Below, one piece after another: positions 37,365 to 45,650 of a stretch of DNA of 64,000 nucleotides. The translations under genes were made by a program, and so were the position numbers. The stretch comes from Xanthobacter sp. YC-JY1 (GTDB lineage: Bacteria > Pseudomonadota > Alphaproteobacteria > Rhizobiales > Xanthobacteraceae). The notes below the pieces were generated by a model. That model saw only the letters and a list, made by a program, of their open reading frames with translations. It made no database searches and was not told the DNA's origin. The number at the start of each line of letters is the position of its first letter. The stretch's first letter is position 1. Location of the stretch: positions 4,325,001-4,389,000 of the forward strand of contig NZ_CP032674.1 of assembly GCF_021730305.1 (NCBI RefSeq), written 5' to 3'.

Positions 37365-38159
37365 GTGTTTCTGAAATGGGCTGAACTTTCCTCACCGGCA
37401 CTCGCAGCGCTCGACAAGACCCGCATGGTCGCCGTCCTGCCCGTCGCCGCCGTGGAGCAGCATGGCCCCCATCTGCCGCTGGGCACCGACCTGTTCATCG
37501 CCGAGGCCTATGTGGAGCGCATCGCCTTCATGGTGCCGCGCGAGGTGGATGCGGTGTTCCTGCCGGTCCAGGCGGTGGGCAAGTCCGACGAGCACATCTC
37601 GTTCGCCGGCACGCTCACGCTCTCGCCCGCCACCGCCATCGCCGCCTGGGTGGATCTGGGCCGCAGCCTCGCCCGCGCCGGCGTGCGCCGCCTCGTGCTC
37701 ATGAACACCCATGGCGGCAATGTGCCGGTGATCGACCTCGTGGCGCGCACGCTGCGGGTGGACCACAAGATGCTGGCCGTCACCTGCTCCATGCACCGCT
37801 TCGGCTACCCCGTGGGCCTGTTCTCCGACCACGAGCGGGCGCACGGCATCCATGGCGGGGAGATCGAGACCTCCTTGATGCTCGCCTTCCGCCCCGAGCT
37901 GGTGGACATGAGCCATGCCGGGCCGTTCCCACCCTATTCCATCGCCATGAAGAGCGAGTTCCAGCGCCTGCGCGCCAACCACCCCGTCGGCTTCGGCTGG
38001 CTGGCGGAGGATCTCAGCCCCGACGGTGCCATGGGTGACGCCACCCACGCCACCGCGCTGAAGGGCGAGGCCGCCTTCGAATACGGCTCCCGCGCCTTCG
38101 TGGAGCTGCTGAAGGACGTGGCGGCGTTCGATCTGGCGCGGCTGGAGCCGCATGCGTGA
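37365..38159 (+). CDS. creatininase-family amidohydrolase
   Basis: A 264-residue protein with the family metal-site motifs: PVAAVEQHGPHLPLGTD (Glu, His and Asp ligands), NTHGGN, and HGGEIETS. Members include creatininase and cyclic-amide hydrolases; the substrate cannot be told. The GTG start at 37365 is chosen because GGAGG lies 6 bases upstream and the family N-terminus begins there. Upstream in-frame sequence continues but does not look coding. Confidence 0.88.
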   Translation: MFLKWAELSSPALAALDKTRMVAVLPVAAVEQHGPHLPLGTDLFIAEAYVERIAFMVPREVDAVFLPVQAVGKSDEHISFAGTLTLSPATAIAAWVDLGRSLARAGVRRLVLMNTHGGNVPVIDLVARTLRVDHKMLAVTCSMHRFGYPVGLFSDHERAHGIHGGEIETSLMLAFRPELVDMSHAGPFPPYSIAMKSEFQRLRANHPVGFGWLAEDLSPDGAMGDATHATALKGEAAFEYGSRAFVELLKDVAAFDLARLEPHA

Positions 38160-38207
38160 GGGTGGGGGCGCCCGCCATTCCTCGAGCCTGATGGCCTTGG
38201 TCCCGAC

Positions 38208-38310
38208 GTCATCCCCCGGCTCGTCCGGGGGATCCAAGGCTCGGCTGGATCGATGTCTCGGGCGTGGTTCAGGCGGGACCGTGGATCGCCCGGACGAGCC
38301 GGGCGATGAC
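38208..38310. repeat. REP/BIME-like palindromic repeat pair
   Basis: Two inverted units, 38208-38236 and 38282-38310, each a palindrome around CCCGG-CTCGTC-CGGG and lying in opposite orientation to each other. The same element occurs at 47819-47921. Such paired units are extragenic, form long stem-loops, and are typical of chromosomal REP elements. The rest of the 194-base gap shows nothing else. Confidence 0.85.
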
Positions 38311-38353
38311 AGCCTCGAGGGGCTGGCGCCAATGCCGAATGCGGCCAGCGCCC

Positions 38354-38971
38354 CTACCCCCGCTCCGCCGCCGCGATCAGCTCCGGCAGCCGCGCGCGGT
38401 TCAGTGCCAGCCACTGCAAGGCGAGGATCAGCACGCCGTTGAGGCAGCGCCCCTCGGCGATCGCGGCTAGGGCCTCGTCCACTGGCAGCGCGAAGGGCTG
38501 CGTCATCTCCGTCTCCTCCCGCGACCCCGCCCGCTCCGGCAGGCGGGAGGCATCGAGGACGCCGAGAAAGATGGAGGCCAGCTCGTCCGTGATGCCGGGG
38601 CTGGGCGTGAAGGTCAGGATGGGGAGCAGCGCGCGGGGCGCGACGCCCGCCTCCTCCACGCATTCGCGCCGGGCCGCGTCCTCCAGCGCCTCGCCCGGCT
38701 CCACCATGCCGGCGACGATCTCCACCAGATCACCCCGGTTGCTGGAAAGGTGCGCGGACAGGCGGAACTGGCGGATCAACACCACCAGGTCGCGCTCGGG
38801 ATCGTAACCCAGCACGGCAATCACCTTCCCACCGCGCACGATGTCGCGCACCTGATGGTCGCTGGTGCCGTCGGTATGGTGCAGCACTAGGCGGTAGCGC
38901 TCATAGGGGCGGAAGCCCTTGGCCAAAAGTTCCGGGCCTTCCACGTCCACGCGCGCGGGGCGATCTTCCAT
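38354..38971 (-). CDS. NUDIX hydrolase (ADP-ribose pyrophosphatase type)
   Basis: A 205-residue protein with the Nudix box starting GMVEPGEALEDAA and continuing through RRECVEEAG, preceded by the VVLIRQFRLS segment of the ADP-ribose/nucleoside-diphosphate-sugar group. A GTG at 38980 overlaps the yejF stop (GTGA) and is an equally good start. It is the last gene of the Yej-type operon, probably a metabolite clean-up enzyme. Confidence 0.9.
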   Translation of the reverse strand: MEDRPARVDVEGPELLAKGFRPYERYRLVLHHTDGTSDHQVRDIVRGGKVIAVLGYDPERDLVVLIRQFRLSAHLSSNRGDLVEIVAGMVEPGEALEDAARRECVEEAGVAPRALLPILTFTPSPGITDELASIFLGVLDASRLPERAGSREETEMTQPFALPVDEALAAIAEGRCLNGVLILALQWLALNRARLPELIAAAERG

Positions 38972-38976
38972 CACCG

Positions 38977-40614
38977 TCACTGACGCACCACGCCGTGGCC
39001 GGTGGCGTCGAGATTGAAGGCGGCCGCGAACAAGGCGCGGGTGTAGTCCTCCTTCGGATGCTCGAACACGTCGTGCGCCGGCCCCTCCTCCACCATCTTG
39101 CCGTTGCGCATGACGAGGATGCGGCTCGCCAGCGCCGAGACCACGCGCAGATCGTGGGAGATGAACATGAAGGTGAGGTCGCGCTTCTTCTGGAGCGCGC
39201 GCAGCAGGTCGACGATCTGCGCCTGCACGATCATGTCGAGGGCGCTGGTGGGCTCGTCCAGCACCACGAAGGAGGGCTCCAGCGCCATGGCGCGGGCGAT
39301 GGAGATGCGCTGGCGCTGGCCGCCGGAGAATTCGTGCGGATAGCGGTGGCGCGTCTCGGGATCGAGCCCCACGTCGGCGAGCGCCGCCACCACCCGCGCG
39401 TCCCGCTCGTCCGCGGAGAGCTGGCGCTGGTGGACCAGCAGCCCCTCCCCCACGATCTCCGCCACCGACATGCGCGGCGAGAGCGCGCCGAAGGGGTCCT
39501 GGAACACGATCTGCAGGTCCGAGCGCAGCGGCCGCATGGCCTTGAAGCTCAGGGCATCGATGGGCTTGCCGAGGAAGGCGATGGGCCCGGCGCTGGAGAT
39601 GAGCCGCAGCAGCGCGAGGCCGAGCGTGGTCTTGCCCGAGCCCGATTCGCCCACCACGCCCAGCGTCTCGCCCCGGCGGATGGCGATGGACACCCCGTCC
39701 ACCGCCTTCACATGGCCCACCGTCTTGCGCAGGATGCCGCGCTTGATGGGGAAATAGACCTTGAGGTCGTTCGCCTCCATCACGAGGGGGGCGTCGGGCG
39801 CGATGGGGGCCGGGTCGGGCTTCGGCTCGGCCTTGAGCAGCGCCTGCGTGTAGGGGTGGCGCGGATGCTGGAAGGTCTCCTCCGCCCCGCCCTGTTCCAC
39901 GATCTCGCCCTTCTGCATCACGCACACCCGGTCGGCGATCTTGCGGACGATGCCGAGGTCATGGGTGATGAACAGCATGGCCATGCCGAGCCTCGCCTGA
40001 AGCTCCTTGAGCAGCTTCAGGATCTGCGCCTGCACGGTCACGTCCAGCGCCGTGGTGGGCTCGTCCGCGATGAGCAGGTCCGGCTCGTTGGCCAGCGCCA
40101 TGGCGATCATCACGCGCTGGCGCTGGCCGCCGGACAATTGGTGCGGATAGGCGGAAAGCCGCTCCTCCGGCTGGGGGATGCCCACCTCGGCGAGCAGTTC
40201 CAGCGTGCGGGCGCGGGCGGCATGGGCGGACATGCCGCGATGGAGGATCAGCATCTCCCCCACCTGCCGCTCGATGGTGTGGAGCGGGTTCAGCGAGCTC
40301 ATGGGCTCCTGGAACACCATGGTGATGTTGTTGCCGCGAATGCCGCGCAATTCCCGCTCGGAGACGGTGAGGAGGTCGCGCCCCTTGAACAGGATCTCGC
40401 CCGACGGGTGGCTCGCCGAGGGATAGGGCAGGAGCTTCAGCACCGACAGCGCCGTGACGGACTTGCCGGAGCCGGATTCACCCACGAGGGCCAAGGTCTC
40501 GCCCTTGGCGAGCTCGAACGACACGGTCTTCACCGCCAGCGCCGGCGGCGCGCCATCGCCACGGCGGAAGGCGACGGAGAGGTCGCGGACGGAGAGGAGG
40601 GGTTCAGCGGTCAT
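38977..40614 (-). CDS. yejF: peptide ABC transporter ATPase, two fused domains (YejF type)
   Basis: A 545-residue protein with two complete ABC domains: Walker [10 protein letters not shown] and GESGSGKTT, signatures LSGGQRQRV and FSGGQRQRI, Walker [13 protein letters not shown] and [12 protein letters not shown]. Each ends in the oligopeptide-type C-terminal region. It energises the YejB/YejE channel. Its start overlaps the vapC stop (ATGA), so a toxin gene lies directly in front of it in the same operon. Confidence 0.95.
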   Translation of the reverse strand: MTAEPLLSVRDLSVAFRRGDGAPPALAVKTVSFELAKGETLALVGESGSGKSVTALSVLKLLPYPSASHPSGEILFKGRDLLTVSERELRGIRGNNITMVFQEPMSSLNPLHTIERQVGEMLILHRGMSAHAARARTLELLAEVGIPQPEERLSAYPHQLSGGQRQRVMIAMALANEPDLLIADEPTTALDVTVQAQILKLLKELQARLGMAMLFITHDLGIVRKIADRVCVMQKGEIVEQGGAEETFQHPRHPYTQALLKAEPKPDPAPIAPDAPLVMEANDLKVYFPIKRGILRKTVGHVKAVDGVSIAIRRGETLGVVGESGSGKTTLGLALLRLISSAGPIAFLGKPIDALSFKAMRPLRSDLQIVFQDPFGALSPRMSVAEIVGEGLLVHQRQLSADERDARVVAALADVGLDPETRHRYPHEFSGGQRQRISIARAMALEPSFVVLDEPTSALDMIVQAQIVDLLRALQKKRDLTFMFISHDLRVVSALASRILVMRNGKMVEEGPAHDVFEHPKEDYTRALFAAAFNLDATGHGVVRQ

Positions 40615-41060
40615 TTGGGATTGACGATGTCGTCCACGGTGAAGGGAGAAAGAGGCAGTCGCGCCATGCCAGTCGGCACGGCGATCCGCTCGTCAGCAGA
40701 AACAAAGAACCCGCAGCCCCCCAATTGCGCCGTCGCGACATGGATCGCGTCCGGCAGCTTCAGGGAGGCGCGGCCGGCCCGAAGTCGCGCGGCGGCGACC
40801 AGAACGGCCCGGTCCACCGGAAACACATCGAAGCCGACGGAGGGCGCGATCATGCCCTGATAGGCTTCGACCACCGCGTCGGCTCCACGCTCCAAGGGTT
40901 TCACCAGCACCTCGGACAAGGTCCGTTCGCTGGTCACCCCCGCGAACTCCCCCGCCTCAAGGGAGGACAAGACCCACCAGGCATGATCGGACCGTGCGCC
41001 CGTCTGCTCCATGGCGGTGATGAAGACATTCGTGTCGAGATACACGCGAGGCGCCGTCAT
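40611..41060 (-). CDS. PIN-domain ribonuclease toxin, VapC type
   Basis: A 149-residue PIN protein. The first acidic residue is Asp 9 in VYLDTNVFI, a Glu lies in SERTLSEVL and an Asp in KLPDAIHVATA, then a final acidic site in FVSADERI. These are the metal-binding residues of VapC ribonucleases. The start at 41060 overlaps the antitoxin stop (ATGA), and the stop overlaps the yejF start (ATGA). Insertion inside a transport operon is unusual. Confidence 0.9.
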   Translation of the reverse strand: MTAPRVYLDTNVFITAMEQTGARSDHAWWVLSSLEAGEFAGVTSERTLSEVLVKPLERGADAVVEAYQGMIAPSVGFDVFPVDRAVLVAAARLRAGRASLKLPDAIHVATAQLGGCGFFVSADERIAVPTGMARLPLSPFTVDDIVNPK

Positions 41061-41287
41061 CGACGATCCCATTCGTCCCGCAGCGCCCGGACATGAACGA
41101 CGATCTCATCGGTCGTCAGGAACTCCGTCCGGCGCAAATGCTTCCACCGTGTGAAATGACCTGCGGCGGGAGAGATATCAGGCACATCCTCTTCCAGAGA
41201 CACCGTGACCGACGCATGCGTGATCCCGTCCCGCAAATCCTCGGGCAGCTTTTCCACCGGGTAGTTCTGGCGCACGATCCTGTTCAT
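41057..41287 (-). CDS. probable VapB-type antitoxin
   Basis: A 76-residue protein translationally overlapped with the PIN toxin. It is not clearly assigned to an antitoxin fold from sequence. The N-terminus (IVRQNYPVEKLPEDLR) resembles small ribbon-type or Phd-like antitoxins, and the C-terminal half would wrap the toxin. The ATG at 41287 is preferred to an upstream TTG. It starts 40 bases after yejE. The antitoxin call rests on size and position. Confidence 0.7.
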   Translation of the reverse strand: MNRIVRQNYPVEKLPEDLRDGITHASVTVSLEEDVPDISPAAGHFTRWKHLRRTEFLTTDEIVVHVRALRDEWDRR

Positions 41288-41327
41288 CTCAGTCAACCTC
41301 GCGCATTCATCCTACCACACCCGCCCC

Positions 41328-42536
41328 TCACCCGAACGTCTTGCGCGGATCGAAGGCGTCGCGCACCGCCTCGCCGACGAAGATGAGCAGGCTCAGCATC
41401 ACCGCCACGGTGAAGAAGCCGGTGAGGCCGAGCCATGGCGCCTGGATGTTGTTTTTGCCCTGGGAGAGCAGCTCGCCCAGCGAGGGCGAGCCGGGGGGCA
41501 GGCCGAAGCCGAGGAAGTCCAGCGCCGTCAGCGTCATCACCGAGGATGACAGGATGAAGGGCAGCATGGTCAGCGTCGCCACCATGGCGTTGGGCAGCAT
41601 GTGCCGCGTCATGATGGTGAGGTTGCCGACCCCGAGCGCCCGCGCCGCCTGCACATATTCGAAATTGCGCGCGCGCAGGAATTCGGCGCGCACCAGCCCC
41701 ACCAGCGACACCCAGGAGAACAAAAGCAGGATGCCGAGCAGCACCCAGAAGCCGGGCACCAGCACCGAGGAGATGATGAGCAGGAGATAGAGCGAGGGGA
41801 TGGCCGTCCAGATCTCGATGAAGCGCTGGAACAGCAGGTCCACCCAGCCGCCGAAATAGCCCTGCACCGCGCCCGCTCCCACGCCCACCACGGACGAGAC
41901 GATGGTGAGCGCAAGGCCGAACAGCACGGAGATGCGGAAGCCGTAGATGAGGCGGGCCACCACGTCGCGGCCCTGGTCGTCCGTGCCGAGCCAGTTCATC
42001 TCAAGGCCGGCGCAGCCGGCGACGCCCTTCTTCTCCGCCGCCGCCTTGCACTGGGCCTCGGTGAGCATCCAGGTGGGTGGGGAGGGCGCGGGGGTGGGCA
42101 GGTCCAGATTGTGGGTGGAATAGGAGAAGCGGATGAACGGCCACACCATCCAGCCGCCCTTCTCCGCGATCAGCTTCTGGAGAAAGGGGTCGCGGTAGTC
42201 CGCGTCCGTCTCGAAGTCGCCGCCGAACGCGGTCTCCGGATAGGCGCGGAAGACGGGGAAGTAATAGCCGCCGTCGTAGGAGACGAGAATGGGCTTGTCG
42301 TTGGCGATGAACTCGGCGCCGAGGCTGAGCACGAACAGCACCATGAACACCACGAACGACCAGTAGCCGCGCCCGTTGCCGCGGAAGTTCGCCAGCCGCC
42401 GCCGGTTGAGCGGCGAGAGGGCGAAGCGGCTCTTCGGCTTGCTCTCGCCCGGAGGCGGCAGCGGGCCATGGGCGGTGTCGCGGGCGGCGGGCACATCGGT
42501 GGGCGCGCCGGGCTGGAGCACGGGGACGGCATCCAT
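41328..42536 (-). CDS. yejE: peptide ABC transporter permease, YejE type
   Basis: A 402-residue permease. The N-terminal cytoplasmic part holds LSPLNRRRLANFRGNGRGYWS, typical of YejE, followed by the first helix, a large periplasmic loop and five more helices. The ABC contact loop is ARALGVGNLTIMTRHMLPN. It is 3 bases after yejB and forms the channel with it. Confidence 0.95.
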   Translation of the reverse strand: MDAVPVLQPGAPTDVPAARDTAHGPLPPPGESKPKSRFALSPLNRRRLANFRGNGRGYWSFVVFMVLFVLSLGAEFIANDKPILVSYDGGYYFPVFRAYPETAFGGDFETDADYRDPFLQKLIAEKGGWMVWPFIRFSYSTHNLDLPTPAPSPPTWMLTEAQCKAAAEKKGVAGCAGLEMNWLGTDDQGRDVVARLIYGFRISVLFGLALTIVSSVVGVGAGAVQGYFGGWVDLLFQRFIEIWTAIPSLYLLLIISSVLVPGFWVLLGILLLFSWVSLVGLVRAEFLRARNFEYVQAARALGVGNLTIMTRHMLPNAMVATLTMLPFILSSSVMTLTALDFLGFGLPPGSPSLGELLSQGKNNIQAPWLGLTGFFTVAVMLSLLIFVGEAVRDAFDPRKTFG

Positions 42537-42539
42537 GGC

Positions 42540-43652
42540 TCAGACCTCCCGCGTCTCGAAGTCGATCCGGGGATCGACCAGCATGTAGGTGAGGTCCGAG
42601 ATGAGGCCGACGATGAGCCCCGCCAGCGAGAAGATGTAGAGGGTGGCGAACACGACGGGATAATCGCGGTTGAGCACGCTCTCGAAGCCGAGCAGGCCGA
42701 GGCCGTCCAGCGAGAAGATGGTCTCGATGAGCAGCGAGCCGGAGAAGAAAGCGGCGATGAAAGCGCTGGGGAAGCCGGCGATAACGATGAGCATGGCATT
42801 CCTGAACACATGGCCGTAGAGCACCCGGCTCTCGGACAGGCCCTTCATGCGCGCGGTGGTCACGTATTGCTTGCGGATTTCTTCCAGGAACGAGTTCTTG
42901 GTCAGCAGCGTCATGGTGGCGAAGGCGCCGAGCACCATGGAGGTGAGTGGCAGCACTAGGTGCCAGGCATAGTCGGCGATGCGCTCGGGCCAGCTCATCT
43001 GCCAGAAATTCTCGGAGGTGAGGCCGCGCAGCGGGAACAGGTCGAGGAAGGAGCCGCCGGCGAACAGGATGATGAGCAGGATGGCGAACAGGAAGGACGG
43101 GATGGCATAGCCGACGATGATGACCGCCGAGGTCCATACGTCGAAGCGCGAGCCGTCGCGCATGGCCTTGCCGATGCCGAGCGGGATGGAGATGAGATAG
43201 GTGATGAGCGTCATCCACAGGCCGAGGGAGATGGAGACGGGCATCTTCTCGCCGATCAGCTCCAGCACCGAGATGTCGCGGAAATAGGACTTGCCGAAGT
43301 TGAAGGTGGCATAGTCCGTGATCATCTTCAGGAAGCGCTCGTGGGGCGGCTTGTCGAAGCCGAACTGCTTCTCCAGCTCCTTGATGAAGGCTGGGTCGAG
43401 GCCCTGGGCGCCGCGATACTTGGACGACATCTCCGCCGCCGCCCCCGCCTGTGCCGCCGCGCCCGCCCCGCTGAAATCGCTGCCGCCGCCGGAGACGCGG
43501 GAGGTGGCGGAGACGTCCTCGCCGGTCAGCTGCGCGATCACGCGCTCCACCGGTCCGCCGGGGGCGAACTGGATGACCACGAACGACACCAGCATGATGC
43601 CGAGAATGGTCGGCACCATGAGGGCGATGCGGCGGACGATATAGGCGAGCAT
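42540..43652 (-). CDS. yejB: peptide ABC transporter permease, YejB type
   Basis: A 370-residue permease starting MLAYIVRRIALMVPTILG, with the usual N-terminal helix, periplasmic loop and five C-terminal helices. The family marker GGPVERVIAQLTG is present. The EAA loop is TTARMKGLSESRVLYGHVFRN. It follows the second binding-protein gene by 96 bases. Confidence 0.95.
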   Translation of the reverse strand: MLAYIVRRIALMVPTILGIMLVSFVVIQFAPGGPVERVIAQLTGEDVSATSRVSGGGSDFSGAGAAAQAGAAAEMSSKYRGAQGLDPAFIKELEKQFGFDKPPHERFLKMITDYATFNFGKSYFRDISVLELIGEKMPVSISLGLWMTLITYLISIPLGIGKAMRDGSRFDVWTSAVIIVGYAIPSFLFAILLIILFAGGSFLDLFPLRGLTSENFWQMSWPERIADYAWHLVLPLTSMVLGAFATMTLLTKNSFLEEIRKQYVTTARMKGLSESRVLYGHVFRNAMLIVIAGFPSAFIAAFFSGSLLIETIFSLDGLGLLGFESVLNRDYPVVFATLYIFSLAGLIVGLISDLTYMLVDPRIDFETREV

Positions 43653-43748
43653 CAGGTTTCCCGTTGCGGCACGTCTGGTGAGGCTAGACCATTCTGGCGG
43701 GAAAAGGTTGCCGCTTCACATGAAGAATAATCCATCCGGCGCGACCCC

Positions 43749-45650
43749 TCAGCCGCCACGGGCGGGCTCGGTTCCGGTGCTCCACCAGGTGTCGAGCACG
43801 CCCAGCTCGTAGCGCGGCTTGGTGGCCGGGTGGGCGAACTGGTTCCAGTAGGCGATGCGGTTCTGGCCCGAATACCACTGGGGAATCCAGTAGCGCCCGG
43901 CCCTGAGCACCCGGTCCAGCGCGCGGCAGGCGGTGACGAGGGCGGCCGCATCGGCGGCGGCCAGCGCGTCGTTGATGAGGCCGTCCACCGCCGGGTCGGC
44001 GATACCCGCCACATTGTAGGAGCCGCGGGTGCGCGCCGCCTCGGTGGAGAAATAGGCGCGCAATTCGTCCCCCGGATAGGGCGCGAAGCTGTAGCGGCGC
44101 ACCACGAGGTCAAAGTCGAAATTCTGCAGCCGCTGCTGGAACTGGGCCGGGTCCACGATGCGGAAGGAGGCCTCGATGCCCACCTTCTTCAGATGGCCGA
44201 TGAAGCGCGCGGTGTGGCGCTCCATGCTGCCGTCGCTGTCGAGGAACTCCATGGTGAAGGCCTCGCCCTTGGCGTCCACGAGGCGGCCCTGCTGCACGGT
44301 GTAGCCCGCCTCCTTCAGGAGGTTGAGGGCCAGCCGGCGCAAATTGCGGTCCTCTCCGGAGCCATCGGACTGGGGCGGCACGTAGGGCTCGCCGAAGACT
44401 TCCTCGGGCAGGCGGTCGCGGAAGGGATCGAGCAGCTTCAGCTCCGCCGGCGAGGGCAGGCCCTGCGCCATCATCTCCGAATTCTGGAAGAAGGAGACGG
44501 TGCGGGTGTAGCTGTCATACATCAGGTTCTTGCGGGTCCAGTCGAAATCGAACAGGAGCCCGAGCGCCTCGCGCACGCGGCGGTCGAAGAATTTCGGACG
44601 GCGGGTGTTGAAGAACCAGCCCTGCACGCCGGAGAAGCTTTCGTCCGGCAGCGTCTCCACCTTCACCCGGCCCTCGCGCACGGCGGGGAAATCATAACCG
44701 GTGGCCCATTCGCGCGCGGTGAACTCCTCGCGGAAGAGATAGGCCTTCGCCTTGAAGCCCTCGAGGCCGGCCACCCGGTCGCGGAAATATTCGTAGCGCA
44801 CCTGATCGAAGTTGAAGCGGCCCTTCATCACCGGCAAATCGCGGCCCCAATAGGTGGGCACGCGGTTGTACTCGATATAGCGCCCCTGCTCGAAGCGGCC
44901 GATGCGGTACGGCCCCGAGCCCATGGGCACCTCCAGCGAGGACTGGCCGAAAGGGTGCTTGGCCAGGAACGCCTTGGAGAAGATGGGCAGCCCCGCCACC
45001 GTCAGCGGCACGTCCCGCGCGCGACCCGGCTTGAAGCGGAACACCACCTCGTTCGGCCCGTCCGCCTCGAATGAGGTGACGTCGCGCAGCGCCATGCGGA
45101 TGGTCTCGTAACCCTCCGCCTTGAACGCCTCGAAGGTCGCCACCACGTCCGCCGACGTCAGCGGCGTGCCGTCATGGAAGCGCGCCTCGCGCCTGAGCTT
45201 GAACCGGTAGGTGAGCCCCTCGTCCGCGATGACCACGGAGGAGGCGAGCCGGCCGTACATGGCGCTCTTCTCGTCGCCGGCGGCGGTCATCAGGGTATCG
45301 TAGATCAGCTCGATGCCCTGCGCGCCATTGCCCCGCTGGTTGTAGGGGTTCAGCGTGTCGAAGGTGGTGAGCGACTGGTTGTAGTAGGTAGCCCGGCCGA
45401 GCTGGGAGAAGGGCCCGCCCTTGGGCGCCTCCGGGTTCACATAGTCGAAGTGGGTGAAATTTGCCGGATATCTCAGGTCGCCGAAGAAGGAGATGCCGTG
45501 CCGCTCCACCGCGGCGGCGGACGTGCCCCCCTCCCCTGCCGCGGACTCCGCCGCCGAGGGCGGGGCCGCGGGCGCGCCTTGCGCCCGGGCCAGAGCGGGC
45601 ACGAGGAGCGCACAGGAGGACGCCAGCAGCGTGCGGCGCGTAAGGCTCAT
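43749..45650 (-). CDS. YejA-type peptide-binding protein, second paralogue
   Basis: A 633-residue family 5 binding protein. A Tat-like signal (LTRRTLLASS) ends at about ARAQG. The mature part has the YejA markers HGISFFGDLRYPANFTHFDY and ARFHDGTPLTSADVVATFEA. It overlaps the upstream paralogue by ATGA and shows the same architecture, so the two arose by tandem duplication. Both probably feed the YejBEF channel with different ligands. Confidence 0.93.
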   Translation of the reverse strand: MSLTRRTLLASSCALLVPALARAQGAPAAPPSAAESAAGEGGTSAAAVERHGISFFGDLRYPANFTHFDYVNPEAPKGGPFSQLGRATYYNQSLTTFDTLNPYNQRGNGAQGIELIYDTLMTAAGDEKSAMYGRLASSVVIADEGLTYRFKLRREARFHDGTPLTSADVVATFEAFKAEGYETIRMALRDVTSFEADGPNEVVFRFKPGRARDVPLTVAGLPIFSKAFLAKHPFGQSSLEVPMGSGPYRIGRFEQGRYIEYNRVPTYWGRDLPVMKGRFNFDQVRYEYFRDRVAGLEGFKAKAYLFREEFTAREWATGYDFPAVREGRVKVETLPDESFSGVQGWFFNTRRPKFFDRRVREALGLLFDFDWTRKNLMYDSYTRTVSFFQNSEMMAQGLPSPAELKLLDPFRDRLPEEVFGEPYVPPQSDGSGEDRNLRRLALNLLKEAGYTVQQGRLVDAKGEAFTMEFLDSDGSMERHTARFIGHLKKVGIEASFRIVDPAQFQQRLQNFDFDLVVRRYSFAPYPGDELRAYFSTEAARTRGSYNVAGIADPAVDGLINDALAAADAAALVTACRALDRVLRAGRYWIPQWYSGQNRIAYWNQFAHPATKPRYELGVLDTWWSTGTEPARGG

